Source of the DNA: Actinospineispora eucalypti
Lineage (GTDB): Bacteria > Actinomycetota > Actinomycetes > Mycobacteriales > Pseudonocardiaceae
NCBI GenBank assembly: GCA_014208095.1
Contig: JACHMT010000005.1
Location: 372,001-436,000 of the forward strand
Direction: 5' to 3'
DNA: 64,000 bases
Shown in pieces: positions 1 through 8,600 of the stretch; position 1 is the stretch's first letter; each line of letters starts with the position of its first letter. The notes under the pieces were generated by a model, which was not told where the DNA came from, made no database searches, and saw only the letters and a list, made by a program, of their open reading frames with translations. The translations under genes were made by a program, and so were the position numbers.

Positions 1-673
1 GGGCTTGGTAGAGCAGTTCGGGGTAGAGAATCAGGAAGCCGAGCGCGGTGTCCTTGAGCACCACAACCAGCTGGCTGGTGATGGTGGGCAGCATTGCTCG
101 GATGGCCTGCGGGAGCAGGACGTATGTCATGACCTGGGTCTTCCGCATGCCCAGCGCGTACGCGGCCTCGCGTTGGCCCCTCGGCAACGCGTTCACGCCG
201 GCGCGGAAGACCTCGGCGAGCACCGAGCCGTTGTAGAGCATCAGGCCGAGTACGAGCGCCCAGAACGTGGAGAGGTTCACGCCGAGGCCTCGGGCCACGC
301 CGAAGTACAAGATGAAGATCAAGATCAGTAGCGGCACCGCGCGGAAGAACTCGACGACCACCGCCGCCGGCCGGTTGATCCACCGGTGGTCGGACAGCCG
401 GGCCCCGGCGAACAGTGCGCCGAACAGCAACGACAGCACCGCCGCTGCCGCGAAGGCCTTGAGGGTGGCGACGAGTGACTGGAGGAGCAGAACCTGAATT
501 GTCTCGTACTCGATCCACTCCCAGACGCGTCCGTCGAATTGGCCGGTCCCGACCAACCGATAGACGACGAAGCCGACGAGCGCGAGCACAATCAAGGTGC
601 CGACCGCGCCGAAGCCGAGGTTCCGGATCCGCGCCCTCGGGCCGGGCACGTCGTAGAGCACGGTCGCGGTCAT
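1..673 (-). CDS. gluD: Glutamate ABC transporter permease GluD (partial, 3' end off window)
   Basis: Inner-membrane permease of a glutamate uptake ABC transporter. The frame starts at ATG 673 and stays open to base 1, so the C-terminus lies outside the window. The visible 224 residues begin MTATVLYDVPGPRARIRNLG, have a first membrane segment at about residues 22-40 and several more after residue 60, and contain the inner-membrane transport signature around EVFRAGVNALPRGQREAAYALG, which contacts the ATPase. The start overlaps the gluC stop by ATGA (670-673), so the two permeases are translationally coupled. It is the last gene of gluA-gluB-gluC-gluD. Family assignment is secure. Glutamate as substrate rests on similarity of the whole operon to corynebacterial gluABCD. 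Confidence 0.9.
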   Translation of the reverse strand, partial: MTATVLYDVPGPRARIRNLGFGAVGTLIVLALVGFVVYRLVGTGQFDGRVWEWIEYETIQVLLLQSLVATLKAFAAAAVLSLLFGALFAGARLSDHRWINRPAAVVVEFFRAVPLLILIFILYFGVARGLGVNLSTFWALVLGLMLYNGSVLAEVFRAGVNALPRGQREAAYALGMRKTQVMTYVLLPQAIRAMLPTITSQLVVVLKDTALGFLILYPELLYQA

Positions 674-1317
674 CGCGTCACACTCCAGCGACGTTCCAGG
701 CGTTGTTGGTACGCGGTCAGCGGAATGACCAGGATGACGAAGCCGATGGCCACCCAGATGAGCCCCACCAGGACGTTGTAGCCGCGCTCGGACAGGGTCT
801 GGTACAGGCTGCCGGCCTCGGCCACGGAGAAGCCTGCCGCGATAGTGGTGTTCTTCAGCAGCGCGATCTCGATACTGGTCAGCGGCGGGATCACGGACCG
901 CACCGCCTGCGGCAGGATGATCGAGCCGAGAGTCTGGGGGAAGGTGAAGCCCAGGGCGCGAGACGCTTCGGCCTGACCGACCGGCACCGTGTTTATGCCC
1001 GATCTGACCACTTCGCAGACGAACGCCGAGGTGTAAACGACCAATGCCGCGCAGGCCCGGGTGAAGAAGGAGAGGTCGAGTATCTCCAGCCGGGGGTAGG
1101 CGAACGCGAAGAAGAAGAAAACCAGCGTCAAGGGCGTGTTGCGGACTGTGTTGACGTAGAACGCGCCGAAGGACCGCAGCACCGGCACCGGGCTCACCCG
1201 CATCCCGGCGAGCAGCATCCCACCGATCAGCGAGCCGATGGCGGAGATCACGAACAGCTCGATCGTATTGAGAAACGCCCGGCCGAACAGGCCGAAGTTG
1301 TCCAGCAGGACGTTCAC
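670..1317 (-). CDS. gluC: Glutamate ABC transporter permease GluC
   Basis: Second permease subunit (215 aa, GTG start at 1317), the usual length for this family. It has about five hydrophobic segments and a typical amino-acid permease loop, EVVRSGINTVPVGQAEASRA, followed by LGFTFPQTLGSIILPQAVR. It would form a heterodimer with GluD in the membrane and couple to the GluA ATPase. The gene lies 63 bases downstream of gluB and overlaps gluD by 4 bases. The substrate is inferred from the operon and not from residues in this subunit. Confidence 0.92.
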   Translation of the reverse strand: MNVLLDNFGLFGRAFLNTIELFVISAIGSLIGGMLLAGMRVSPVPVLRSFGAFYVNTVRNTPLTLVFFFFAFAYPRLEILDLSFFTRACAALVVYTSAFVCEVVRSGINTVPVGQAEASRALGFTFPQTLGSIILPQAVRSVIPPLTSIEIALLKNTTIAAGFSVAEAGSLYQTLSERGYNVLVGLIWVAIGFVILVIPLTAYQQRLERRWSVTR

Positions 1318-1380
1318 CTCAGGACCCCCTCTCGGATTTGCCCGTCCCGCCGCATGGCCAGCGGCGGGACGGGCAACTCG

Positions 1381-2268
1381 TCAGTAACGATCGAGCTTCG
1401 GCGCGCTTCCGGCGGAGCCCGACTTGCCCAGCGTGCTGTCGTAGATCTTCTGCCAGGTGCCGTCGTCGAACGCGGCCTGCAGGATGTCGTTCACCTTGTC
1501 GCGCAACGCCTTGTCGTCGTGCGCGAGGCCGATGCCGTACGGCTCGGAGGAGAAGGTGTCGCCGACCAGCTTCAGCTTGTCGGGCTGCTGCGCGGCATAG
1601 CCCTTGAGGATGGCGTCGTCCGTGGTGAGCACGTCAACCTGCTTGCTGAGCAGCTGGTCGACGCACTGGCTGTAGGTCTGGAACTGCACGATGTTGCTCG
1701 CCTCGGTCAGCTGCTGTTGCTGCACGCGCTGGATGGGCGTGGACCCGGTGACCGAGCAGACCTTCTTGCCCTTGAGGGTGTCCTTGCCGGTGATCGAGCT
1801 GTCGTCCTTGCGCACCAGCAGGCCCTGACCGGCCACGAAGTACGGGCCGGCGAAGCTCACCCGCTGTTTGCGGTTGTTGTTGATGGTGTACGTGCCGACG
1901 TAGTAGTCGACCTCACCCCGGGAGAGGGCGTCTTCCCGCGCCGCGGACGGGACCGTCTTGTAGGTGATCTTGTCGGCGCCGTAACCCAGCTTGGCGGCGA
2001 CCAGCCGCGCGATCTCCACGTCGAACCCGGAGAACTGGTTGGTGGTTGCGTCCTTGAACCCGAGCCCGGGCTGGTCGTCTTTCACCCCGATGACGATCTG
2101 GCCGCGCTGCTTGATCTTGTCGAAGGTGGGTGACCCGGCGACCTGGACGTTCTGCGCGACCGGCTGTTCCACGGCCGCGCCGCCGCCGGTGGGGCTGCCT
2201 TCCTTGCCGCACGCGGTGAGGGCCAGGGCTCCGGCGCACAGGGCGACGGTCAACGTTCGCCACTTCAT
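1381..2268 (-). CDS. gluB: Glutamate-binding lipoprotein GluB
   Basis: Extracellular solute-binding lipoprotein (295 aa) that captures amino acids for the GluCD permease. The signal peptide MKWRTLTVALCAGALALTAC ends in a lipobox (LTAC, Cys20). The mature part holds the family 3 solute-binding fold: an opening strand GQIVIGVKDDQPGLGF, a middle motif GEVDYYVGTYTINNNRKQ, and a hinge region near residues 170-200. ATG 2268 follows a GGAG ribosome site. It lies between gluA and gluC in the operon. The fold is certain; glutamate specificity comes from gene order. Confidence 0.92.
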   Translation of the reverse strand: MKWRTLTVALCAGALALTACGKEGSPTGGGAAVEQPVAQNVQVAGSPTFDKIKQRGQIVIGVKDDQPGLGFKDATTNQFSGFDVEIARLVAAKLGYGADKITYKTVPSAAREDALSRGEVDYYVGTYTINNNRKQRVSFAGPYFVAGQGLLVRKDDSSITGKDTLKGKKVCSVTGSTPIQRVQQQQLTEASNIVQFQTYSQCVDQLLSKQVDVLTTDDAILKGYAAQQPDKLKLVGDTFSSEPYGIGLAHDDKALRDKVNDILQAAFDDGTWQKIYDSTLGKSGSAGSAPKLDRY

Positions 2269-2316
2269 GGGGTTTCTCCAGTGTTGAGGGGATACCGCTC
2301 GGCTGGCATATCGGAT

Positions 2317-3093
2317 TCAGTGAGTGAGGATCTTTCCGAGGAAGTCCTTGGCCCGCTCGGAGCGGGGGGCGGTGAAGAAGGTGTCGGGTTTGGCGTCCTC
2401 CACGATCTCGCCGTCGGCCATGAACACCACGCGGTGCGCGGCGCGCCGGGCGAAGCCCATCTCGTGGGTGACCACGAGCATGGTCATCCCTTCCTTGGCG
2501 AGGCCGGTCATCACGTCCAGCACCTCCTGGACCATCTCCGGGTCCAGCGCCGAGGTCGGCTCGTCGAACAGCATCACCTTGGGACGCATGGCCAGCGCGC
2601 GGGCGATGGCGGCCCGCTGTTGTTGACCGCCGGACAGCTGGGCCGGGTACTTGTCCCGCTGGTTGGTGATGCCCACCCGCTCCAGCAGCTCCAGCGCGCG
2701 CTTCTCCGCGTCGGCCTTCGGCGTGCGGCGCACCTTCAGCGGAGCAAGGGTGACGTTCTCCAGAATGGTCTTGTGCGCGAACAGGTTGAAGCTCTGGAAC
2801 ACCATGCCCACGTCCGCGCGCAACCGGGCGAGGTCCTTGCCCTCGGCCGGCAGCGGCCGGCCGTCCACCTCGATGGTGCCGCTGTCGATCGGCTCCAGCC
2901 GGTTGATCGCCCGGCACAGCGTCGACTTGCCGGACCCGGAAGGGCCGAGCACCACGACCACCTGGCCGCGCGCCACCTCGAGGTTGATGTCCCGCAGCAC
3001 GTGCAGATCGCCGAAGTGCTTCTGCACGTCGGCCATGCGGATCATCGGTGTGCCGTCCGACGGGGTCGGCGCGGCTGGCGCCTCCTCGGTCAT
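2317..3093 (-). CDS. gluA: Glutamate ABC transporter ATP-binding protein GluA
   Basis: ATPase (258 aa) that powers glutamate import. Visible motifs are Walker A GPSGSGKST (about residues 50-58), Q-loop VFQSFNLF (98-105), signature LSGGQQQR (153-160), Walker B VMLFDEP (173-179) and switch-histidine region VVTHEMGFA. An upstream ATG at 3114 exists, but ATG 3093 is preferred because AGGAGG lies six bases before it. First gene of the operon; the promoter should lie in the 190-base divergent gap toward the response regulator. That gap holds a 10-bp palindrome GTCACGTGAC at 3189-3198 but no promoter I can assign. Confidence 0.94.
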   Translation of the reverse strand: MTEEAPAAPTPSDGTPMIRMADVQKHFGDLHVLRDINLEVARGQVVVVLGPSGSGKSTLCRAINRLEPIDSGTIEVDGRPLPAEGKDLARLRADVGMVFQSFNLFAHKTILENVTLAPLKVRRTPKADAEKRALELLERVGITNQRDKYPAQLSGGQQQRAAIARALAMRPKVMLFDEPTSALDPEMVQEVLDVMTGLAKEGMTMLVVTHEMGFARRAAHRVVFMADGEIVEDAKPDTFFTAPRSERAKDFLGKILTH

Positions 3094-3283
3094 GTGCAGC
3101 CTCCTGGGCGCCAACGCGGTTGCGGAAAAGCTAGGCGCCTGAATGGGACTCGTCCAGGCGGTTGGGTAACACTTAGGGTCTCAACTGGGTCACGTGACTA
3201 GTCGACGACGCACAGTGATCTATTACAGGGAGCGACACGCGGGGGACGGAAAGCCGGCCCCAGCCGGCGGGGCGGGTAGAACA

Positions 3284-3964
3284 TTGCGGATTTTGCTGGT
3301 CGAAGACGATGACCGGGTGGCCGCCGCGCTTGCGCCGGCGTTGCGTCGACACGGCATGAGCTTAAAGCGTCTGGCCGGAGGACGCGACGTCGTGGCGCAC
3401 CTTGCCGACGCGGACGTCGTGCTGCTCGACCTCGGCCTTCCCGACATCGACGGCGTCGACGTGTGCCGCACCATCCGGGAGACCAGCGACCTGCCGATCA
3501 TCATCGTCTCGGCGCGGGGCGAGGTGGACGACCGCATCCTGGGCCTGCACTCCGGCGCGGACGACTACCTGGTCAAGCCGTACGACGTGGGCGAGCTGGT
3601 GGCCAGGGTGGAGGCGGTGTACCGGCGCCGCCGGGCGGCGCTTCCCGGCGCCGGCCTGCCCGAGGTGATCGAGGTCGACGGGGTGTCGGTGGACCTGGCC
3701 CGGCACACCGTGGTAGTGGACGGCGAGTCGGTCACCCTGTCCCGCAAGGAGTTCCAGGTGCTCGCGCTGCTGGCCACGGCGGGCGGCGCGGTGTGCACCC
3801 GCAACCGGATCGTTGCCGAGGTGTGGGGCCGCAGCTGGCCGGGCGCGAACCGCACCCTGGACGTGCACGTGGCCACCCTGCGCACCAAGCTGGGGCGGCC
3901 CGAGCTGGTGCAGACGGTGCGCGGGGTGGGTTACCGATTGGGCCAGCCGGCGCAGGGCACGTAG
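3284..3964 (+). CDS. OmpR/PhoB-type response regulator
   Basis: DNA-binding response regulator (226 aa from TTG 3284). The receiver domain starts LRILLVEDDDRVAAAL, with the acidic pocket at the EDD triplet, phospho-acceptor Asp49 in VVLLDLGLPD, and the Lys switch in DYLVKPYDVGEL. The C-terminal winged helix covers about residues 130-222 (LSRKEFQVLALLA, ending VRGVGYRLGQ). An ATG at 3194 would add 30 residues that look unlike a receiver domain, so TTG 3284 is preferred; the start is not certain. It precedes a histidine kinase by 9 bases and surely pairs with it. Target genes are unknown; the flanking glu operon and TAXI gene are candidates by position. Confidence 0.9.
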   Translation: MRILLVEDDDRVAAALAPALRRHGMSLKRLAGGRDVVAHLADADVVLLDLGLPDIDGVDVCRTIRETSDLPIIIVSARGEVDDRILGLHSGADDYLVKPYDVGELVARVEAVYRRRRAALPGAGLPEVIEVDGVSVDLARHTVVVDGESVTLSRKEFQVLALLATAGGAVCTRNRIVAEVWGRSWPGANRTLDVHVATLRTKLGRPELVQTVRGVGYRLGQPAQGT

Positions 3965-3973
3965 GGGGCCGGC

Positions 3974-5416
3974 GTGCGCAGGCGGTTGCTGGTCACCGTG
4001 ATGGTGTTGGTCGCGACGGTGCTGGTGGGGCTCGGGGTCCCGCTGGCGGTGACCGGTGCGCGCGCCGCGACGCAGCGCCTCTTCCAGGACCGGCTGATCG
4101 ACACCGTGCGGTTCGCCTCACTGGCCCAGCGGCCGCTGGTGGAGAACGACCTGAGCTCGTTCACCCAGGACATCCGGCGCTACGACGAGGTGCACGACAT
4201 CACCGTGGCGCTGGTGGTACGCGGCCCGATCGTGCTCACCGGGTCCCGGCCGCTGGACGGGCTGCCCGACCCGGACCGGGTCGGGGCCGCGCTGGCCGGC
4301 CGGCGCTCCGAGCCCTATCCGACGGTGTGGCCGTGGCAGAGCGATCCGATGCTGCTGGCCGAGCCGGTCGTGGTGGACGGGGACGTGCGCGGCGCCGTGG
4401 TGACCGTCTCGCCAACCGGTGCCACCCGGGAGAACCTGCTGGTCGAGTGGCTGGTCGTGCTGGTCGGGGCGGTGATCGCGCTCGGGCTGGCCGCGTTGGG
4501 GGCGCTGCCCGTGGTGCGGTGGATCATGCGACCGGTGCAGCGGCTGGACACCGCGATGGTGCAGGTGGCCAGCGCGGCGCTGTCCGGGCGGCCGGTGGAA
4601 CCGGTCGGCGAGATCGTCGGGCCGCCCGAGCTGCGCCGGCTGACCCGCACCTTCGACCAGATGACCGCCGAGGTGAGCCGGGTGCTGGCGACCCAGCGCG
4701 CGTTCGTCGCGGACGCCTCCCACCAGCTGCGCAACTTCCTGCAGGCGCTGCGCTCCCGGATGGTGAACCTGGCCGGTGGGGGTGTGGGAGGGCCCGGCGG
4801 GATGAACGCCCCCGGCGAGGAGTACGGCGCGGCGATGGAGGAGCTGGACCGGCTGGAGCGGGTGCTGTTCGAGCTGCTCGAGCTGGCCAAGGCGGAGGGC
4901 TCGCCGACCGACCTGCACCTGGTCGACCTGGACGCGGCCGTGGCCAAGAGCTTCGAGACCTGGCAGGTGCTCGCCGAGGACGGCGGCGTGCGGCTGTGCA
5001 AGGAGGGCATTACCGGGCTCTCCACCTATGCCCCGGCCGGGGCGATGGACAACGTGCTGGACCCGCTGCTGGACAACGCGATCAAGTTCAGCCCGGCCGG
5101 CACCGAGATCACCGTGCGCATCGACCTGGACCAGCGGCTGGTGGACGATCCGTACGTGGTGCTCACGGTGTGCGACCACGGGCCGGGCATGCCGGCCAAC
5201 GAGCTGGAGCGGGCCACCGACCGGTTCTGGCGCAGCCCCAACCAGCACAACGTGGACGGAACCGGGCTGGGCCTGGCGATCGCGCAGGCGCACGCCCGGC
5301 GCTGCGCGGGCGACCTGCAGCTGGAGCTGCCCGAGGGTGGTGGCCTGCGGGTGGTCGTGCGGTTGCCCGCCGCCGCGTCGCCCAACGGGGACACCGCGAT
5401 GCTCGAGGCGCTGTAA
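3974..5416 (+). CDS. Sensor histidine kinase, partner of the upstream response regulator
   Basis: Membrane histidine kinase (480 aa, GTG start). The N-terminal membrane helix is at residues 7-27; an extracellular sensor of about 125 residues follows; a second helix is near residues 157-182; then a HAMP-like linker. The H-box reads DASHQLRNFLQALRSR with His250. N-box DPLLDNAIKFSPAG, G1 VCDHGPGMP, F-box DRFWRSP and G2 GTGLGLAIAQA are all present, so the kinase core should be active. The H-box is atypical: Phe replaces the usual Pro after the Asn. The extracytoplasmic domain has no family I can name. It lies tail to tail with a TAXI solute-binding gene that might supply its ligand input. Confidence 0.92.
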   Translation: MRRRLLVTVMVLVATVLVGLGVPLAVTGARAATQRLFQDRLIDTVRFASLAQRPLVENDLSSFTQDIRRYDEVHDITVALVVRGPIVLTGSRPLDGLPDPDRVGAALAGRRSEPYPTVWPWQSDPMLLAEPVVVDGDVRGAVVTVSPTGATRENLLVEWLVVLVGAVIALGLAALGALPVVRWIMRPVQRLDTAMVQVASAALSGRPVEPVGEIVGPPELRRLTRTFDQMTAEVSRVLATQRAFVADASHQLRNFLQALRSRMVNLAGGGVGGPGGMNAPGEEYGAAMEELDRLERVLFELLELAKAEGSPTDLHLVDLDAAVAKSFETWQVLAEDGGVRLCKEGITGLSTYAPAGAMDNVLDPLLDNAIKFSPAGTEITVRIDLDQRLVDDPYVVLTVCDHGPGMPANELERATDRFWRSPNQHNVDGTGLGLAIAQAHARRCAGDLQLELPEGGGLRVVVRLPAAASPNGDTAMLEAL

Positions 5417-5528
5417 CAAACTGTTTGGCCGGTCGGTCCGAGCGCCGGCGACGTCTCATCCGTCAGGAGTTACCAATGGGGGCGTCGCCGCCGCGCCCAG
5501 GCCACGGAAGACCAGCGGACGCGGGGCA

Positions 5529-6497
5529 CTAGTCCTTGGCGGCGCGGTAGTAGCGCTCGGCGCCGGGGTGCAGGGGGATCGGCTGGGTGCTGATCGCCGC
5601 GCGGGGGTCGATGGCCCGGGCGGCCGGGTTGGCGCGCACCAGGCGGTCCCGTTCCGCGAAGATCGCGGCCACCATCTCGTCCGCCATGTCGTCCGGCATC
5701 TCGGACGCCACCAGCAGGAAGTTCCGCACCAGCACGATCGTGGTCGGGGACGGGATGCGGTACGTGGTCGCCGGTGCGACGCCGGCGTCGTAGACCGGGT
5801 AGCGCTGGTGCAGCGCGGTCACCACCGGCCCCAGGTCCAGCAGCCGGATCGGCCGGACCTCGGCCAGCGCGGTGAGGCCCCCGGTGGGCAGCCCGCCGGA
5901 CCAGAAGAACGCGTCGATCTGGCCGGCCTTCATCGCGGCCACCGAGGCGTCCAGGCCCAGCATGGTGGCCCGCAGGTCGCGCTGCACGTCCACGCCGGCC
6001 ACTTCCAGCAGGCGTTTCGCCGCGACGATCACCCCCGAGTCGGAGGCGCCGATGGACACCCGGTGCTCGCGCAGGTCGGCCAGCCTGGTGACCGGCAACT
6101 CGGCCGGCACCACCACCTGCAGCGCGTCGTCGTAGATGCGGCCCAGGGCGCGGGGCGCCCGGCCGGGCGGGCTGGGGGTGCCCAGGGCGTTGTCCGTGAC
6201 GTCGGCGGTCGCGAAGACCACGTCGACCTGGCCGCTGGCCAGCAGCTGCAGGTTCTCCACCGAACCGGCGGTCTGCCGGACCACCGGCCGCTTGCGCAGC
6301 CCGAGCCGGATCTGCCAGGCGTCCGCCAGCGCCCCGGCCAGCGCATAGTAGACGCCCTGGGAGAACCCGGCGCCCACCCGCAGCTCCACGTCGGCGAACC
6401 GGGCCGAGCAACCCGTTCCGAACGCGGCCCCCACCGCCCCGGCCACACCGGCGCGCAGCAACGAGCGCCGCGACGGCCGGCCTGTGACGGATTGCAC
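5529..6497 (-). CDS. TAXI-family TRAP solute-binding lipoprotein
   Basis: Extracytoplasmic solute-binding protein (322 aa from GTG 6497) of the TAXI type (TRAP-associated extracytoplasmic immunogenic). The N-terminus carries a twin-arginine signal SRRSLLRAGVAGAVGAAFGTG followed by a lipobox Cys. The mature part opens ELRVGAGFSQGVYYALAGAL, and the family region GSVENLQLLASGQVDVVFAT is clear. Earlier in-frame starts to 6605 exist, but GTG 6497 follows a GGGGAAG site and puts the Tat motif at the right distance. No TRAP membrane subunits (DctM/DctQM) are nearby, so it is an orphan or serves a distant permease or the adjacent kinase. Confidence 0.85.
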   Translation of the reverse strand: MQSVTGRPSRRSLLRAGVAGAVGAAFGTGCSARFADVELRVGAGFSQGVYYALAGALADAWQIRLGLRKRPVVRQTAGSVENLQLLASGQVDVVFATADVTDNALGTPSPPGRAPRALGRIYDDALQVVVPAELPVTRLADLREHRVSIGASDSGVIVAAKRLLEVAGVDVQRDLRATMLGLDASVAAMKAGQIDAFFWSGGLPTGGLTALAEVRPIRLLDLGPVVTALHQRYPVYDAGVAPATTYRIPSPTTIVLVRNFLLVASEMPDDMADEMVAAIFAERDRLVRANPAARAIDPRAAISTQPIPLHPGAERYYRAAKD

Positions 6498-6669
6498 CCG
6501 GGCATCTTCCCCTTGTGACGGCGGCTGTGCCATATCCGAGCCATATCCGTGCGGTATCGGAACGTTACGGACGGGTGTCGGCGACGCCGTCGCGGACCGG
6601 GGCATACCCTGGGGGTAGCGCGAATCCGCCGATCAACCGGCGCTCGTCCCCGATCCAGGAGCAGTCAGC

Positions 6670-8130
6670 GTGACCCGCAGCTACGCCATCCGAACCTACG
6701 GGTGTCAGATGAACGCGCACGACTCCGAGCGGCTGGCCGGCATGCTCGAGGCGGCCGGCTACCAAGCGGCCGAGGACGGCGGCCAGGCCGACGTGGTCGT
6801 GTTCAACACCTGTGCCGTGCGGGAGAACGCGGACAACCGGCTGTACGGCAACCTCGGGCACCTGCGGCCGGTCAAGGACGCGCACCCGGGCATGCAGATC
6901 GCCGTGGGCGGCTGCCTGGCCCAGAAGGACCGCGCGGAGATCGTGCGCCGGGCGCCCTGGGTGGACGTGGTTTTCGGTACCCACAACCTGGGTTCGCTGC
7001 CCGCGCTGCTGGAGCGCGCCCGGCACAACGCCGAGGCGCAGGTGGAGATCAAGGAGTCGCTGGAGGTCTTCCCGTCGAACCTGCCGGCGCGGCGGGAGTC
7101 GGCCTACGCGGCCTGGGTCTCCATCTCGGTGGGCTGCAACAACAGCTGCACCTTCTGCATCGTGCCGTCGCTGCGCGGGCGCGAGGTGGACCGGCGGCCC
7201 GGCGAGGTGCTCGCCGAGGTGTCGGCGCTGGCCGCCGAGGGCGTGCTCGAGGTGACCCTGCTGGGCCAGAACGTGAACTCCTACGGCGTCGAGTTCGGCG
7301 ACCGCGCCGCGTTCTCCAAGCTGTTGCGGGCCTGCGGGGAGATCGACGGGCTGGAGCGGGTGCGGTTCACCTCGCCGCACCCCCGCGACTTCACCAGCGA
7401 CGTGATCACCGCGATGGCCGAGACCCCGGTGGTCTGCCCGCAGCTGCACATGCCGCTGCAGTCCGGCTCGGACGCGATGCTGAAGGCGATGCGCCGCTCC
7501 TACCGGTCCGGCCGGTACCTGGCCATCCTGGACGAGGTCCGGGCGGCCATCCCGCACGCGGCGATCAGCACCGACATCATCGTGGGCTTCCCGGGGGAGA
7601 CCGAGGAGGACTTCCAGGCGACCCTGGACGTCGTCCGCGCCGCCCGGTTCGCCAGCGCCTTCACCTTCCAGTACTCGCCGCGCCCCGGCACGCCGGCCGC
7701 CGAGATGGGCGACCAGGTGCCGAAGGACGTGGTGAGCGAGCGCTATCAGCGGCTGGTCGCGCTGCAGGAGGAGATCTCCTGGGAGCTGAACCGCGAGCTG
7801 GTCGGCCGGCCCGTCGAGGTCCTGGTGGCGCAGGGGGAGGGCCGCAAGGACGGCGCGACCCGGCGGATGAGCGGGCGCGCCCGGGACGGCCGGCTGGTGC
7901 ACTTCGCCCCCGGGTCCGCCCAGGTGCGGCCGGGCGACGTGGTGCGCACCGAGATCACCTACGCCGCGCCGCACCACCTGGTGGCGGACGGCGAACCGCT
8001 CGACCACCGCCGCACCCGCGCCGGTGACCTGCACGAACAAGGCAGCCGGCCCAGCACCCCGGCCACCGTCACCGGGCTGGGCCTGCCGGCGATCGGCCGG
8101 CCGTTGACACCCGCACGGGGAGGCGCGTGA
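6670..8130 (+). CDS. miaB: tRNA-2-methylthio-N6-dimethylallyladenosine synthase MiaB
   Basis: Radical-SAM methylthiotransferase (486 aa) that converts i6A37 to ms2i6A37 in tRNAs reading UNN codons. The N-terminal MTTase domain binds one 4Fe-4S cluster (YGCQMNAHDS, NTCAVRENA, VGGCLAQ). The radical-SAM CxxxCxxC motif is in SVGCNNSCTFCIVPSLRGRE (about residues 155-174). A C-terminal TRAM domain follows (about 370-440), then about 40 residues of low-complexity tail. The GTG start has an AGGAG eight bases upstream. The end overlaps the next gene by 4 bases. It works with MiaA, which is encoded 5 kb downstream. Confidence 0.96.
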   Translation: MTRSYAIRTYGCQMNAHDSERLAGMLEAAGYQAAEDGGQADVVVFNTCAVRENADNRLYGNLGHLRPVKDAHPGMQIAVGGCLAQKDRAEIVRRAPWVDVVFGTHNLGSLPALLERARHNAEAQVEIKESLEVFPSNLPARRESAYAAWVSISVGCNNSCTFCIVPSLRGREVDRRPGEVLAEVSALAAEGVLEVTLLGQNVNSYGVEFGDRAAFSKLLRACGEIDGLERVRFTSPHPRDFTSDVITAMAETPVVCPQLHMPLQSGSDAMLKAMRRSYRSGRYLAILDEVRAAIPHAAISTDIIVGFPGETEEDFQATLDVVRAARFASAFTFQYSPRPGTPAAEMGDQVPKDVVSERYQRLVALQEEISWELNRELVGRPVEVLVAQGEGRKDGATRRMSGRARDGRLVHFAPGSAQVRPGDVVRTEITYAAPHHLVADGEPLDHRRTRAGDLHEQGSRPSTPATVTGLGLPAIGRPLTPARGGA

Positions 8131-8600
8131 TGAACTCCGATTCGCTGGACCGCCTGGACCGCGAGCTGTCCGGGTTCCGCTCCTGGCCCCGGGTGGACCC
8201 GGGGGCGACCGCGATGGCCGTCTCGGTCGGCGTGCTGGTGTTGTTGGGCGCCTATGCCCTGCCGTGGACCGGCTCGGTCAGCGGCTGGGGCGTGCTCACT
8301 GGGGCCGGCCAGCTCGGCCTGTTGCCCCGGCTGTTCGTGATCACCTCGGCGGTGTTCGGGGTCATCGGGTCGACCGCCGGCCTGATGAGCCGCCTGTGGG
8401 CGATCGGCTGGGTGTGCGCGCTCGGCGGCGGGTTCTCCGTGGTGCACGGACTGTGGGCGATCTGGTCGCGGCAGACCGCGCCGGCCGGCTCGCCCGGCCC
8501 GGGCATCGGGCTGGTGCTCGCGGTGCTGGCCATGGTGGTCATCACCGGCGCCTGGGTGCGCATCGCCTGGTCCCGCCCCGGCGGCCGGGCCAACGGCTGA
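8127..8600 (+). CDS. Four-helix membrane protein next to miaB (Rv2732c-like)
   Basis: Unnamed integral membrane protein (157 aa) with four hydrophobic segments at about residues 29-50, 65-85, 90-112 and 127-148. Start is GTG 8127 (GTGA overlap with miaB) or ATG 8130 three bases on. A protein of this kind follows miaB in mycobacteria (Rv2732c), so position more than sequence supports its identity. Function is unknown. The coupling with miaB suggests co-expression. It ends 461 bases before a convergent gene. Confidence 0.8.
   Translation: MMNSDSLDRLDRELSGFRSWPRVDPGATAMAVSVGVLVLLGAYALPWTGSVSGWGVLTGAGQLGLLPRLFVITSAVFGVIGSTAGLMSRLWAIGWVCALGGGFSVVHGLWAIWSRQTAPAGSPGPGIGLVLAVLAMVVITGAWVRIAWSRPGGRANG

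Noticed and set aside
475..2133. Long open frame on the plus strand opposite gluB/gluC
   Set aside because: It is antisense to clear transporter genes, its translation is Arg/Gly-biased with no domain, and such frames are expected from third-position GC.
3463..5532. 689-codon plus-strand frame overlapping the two-component genes
   Set aside because: Shifted reading of the response regulator and kinase; protein is low-complexity Gly/Ala/Arg.
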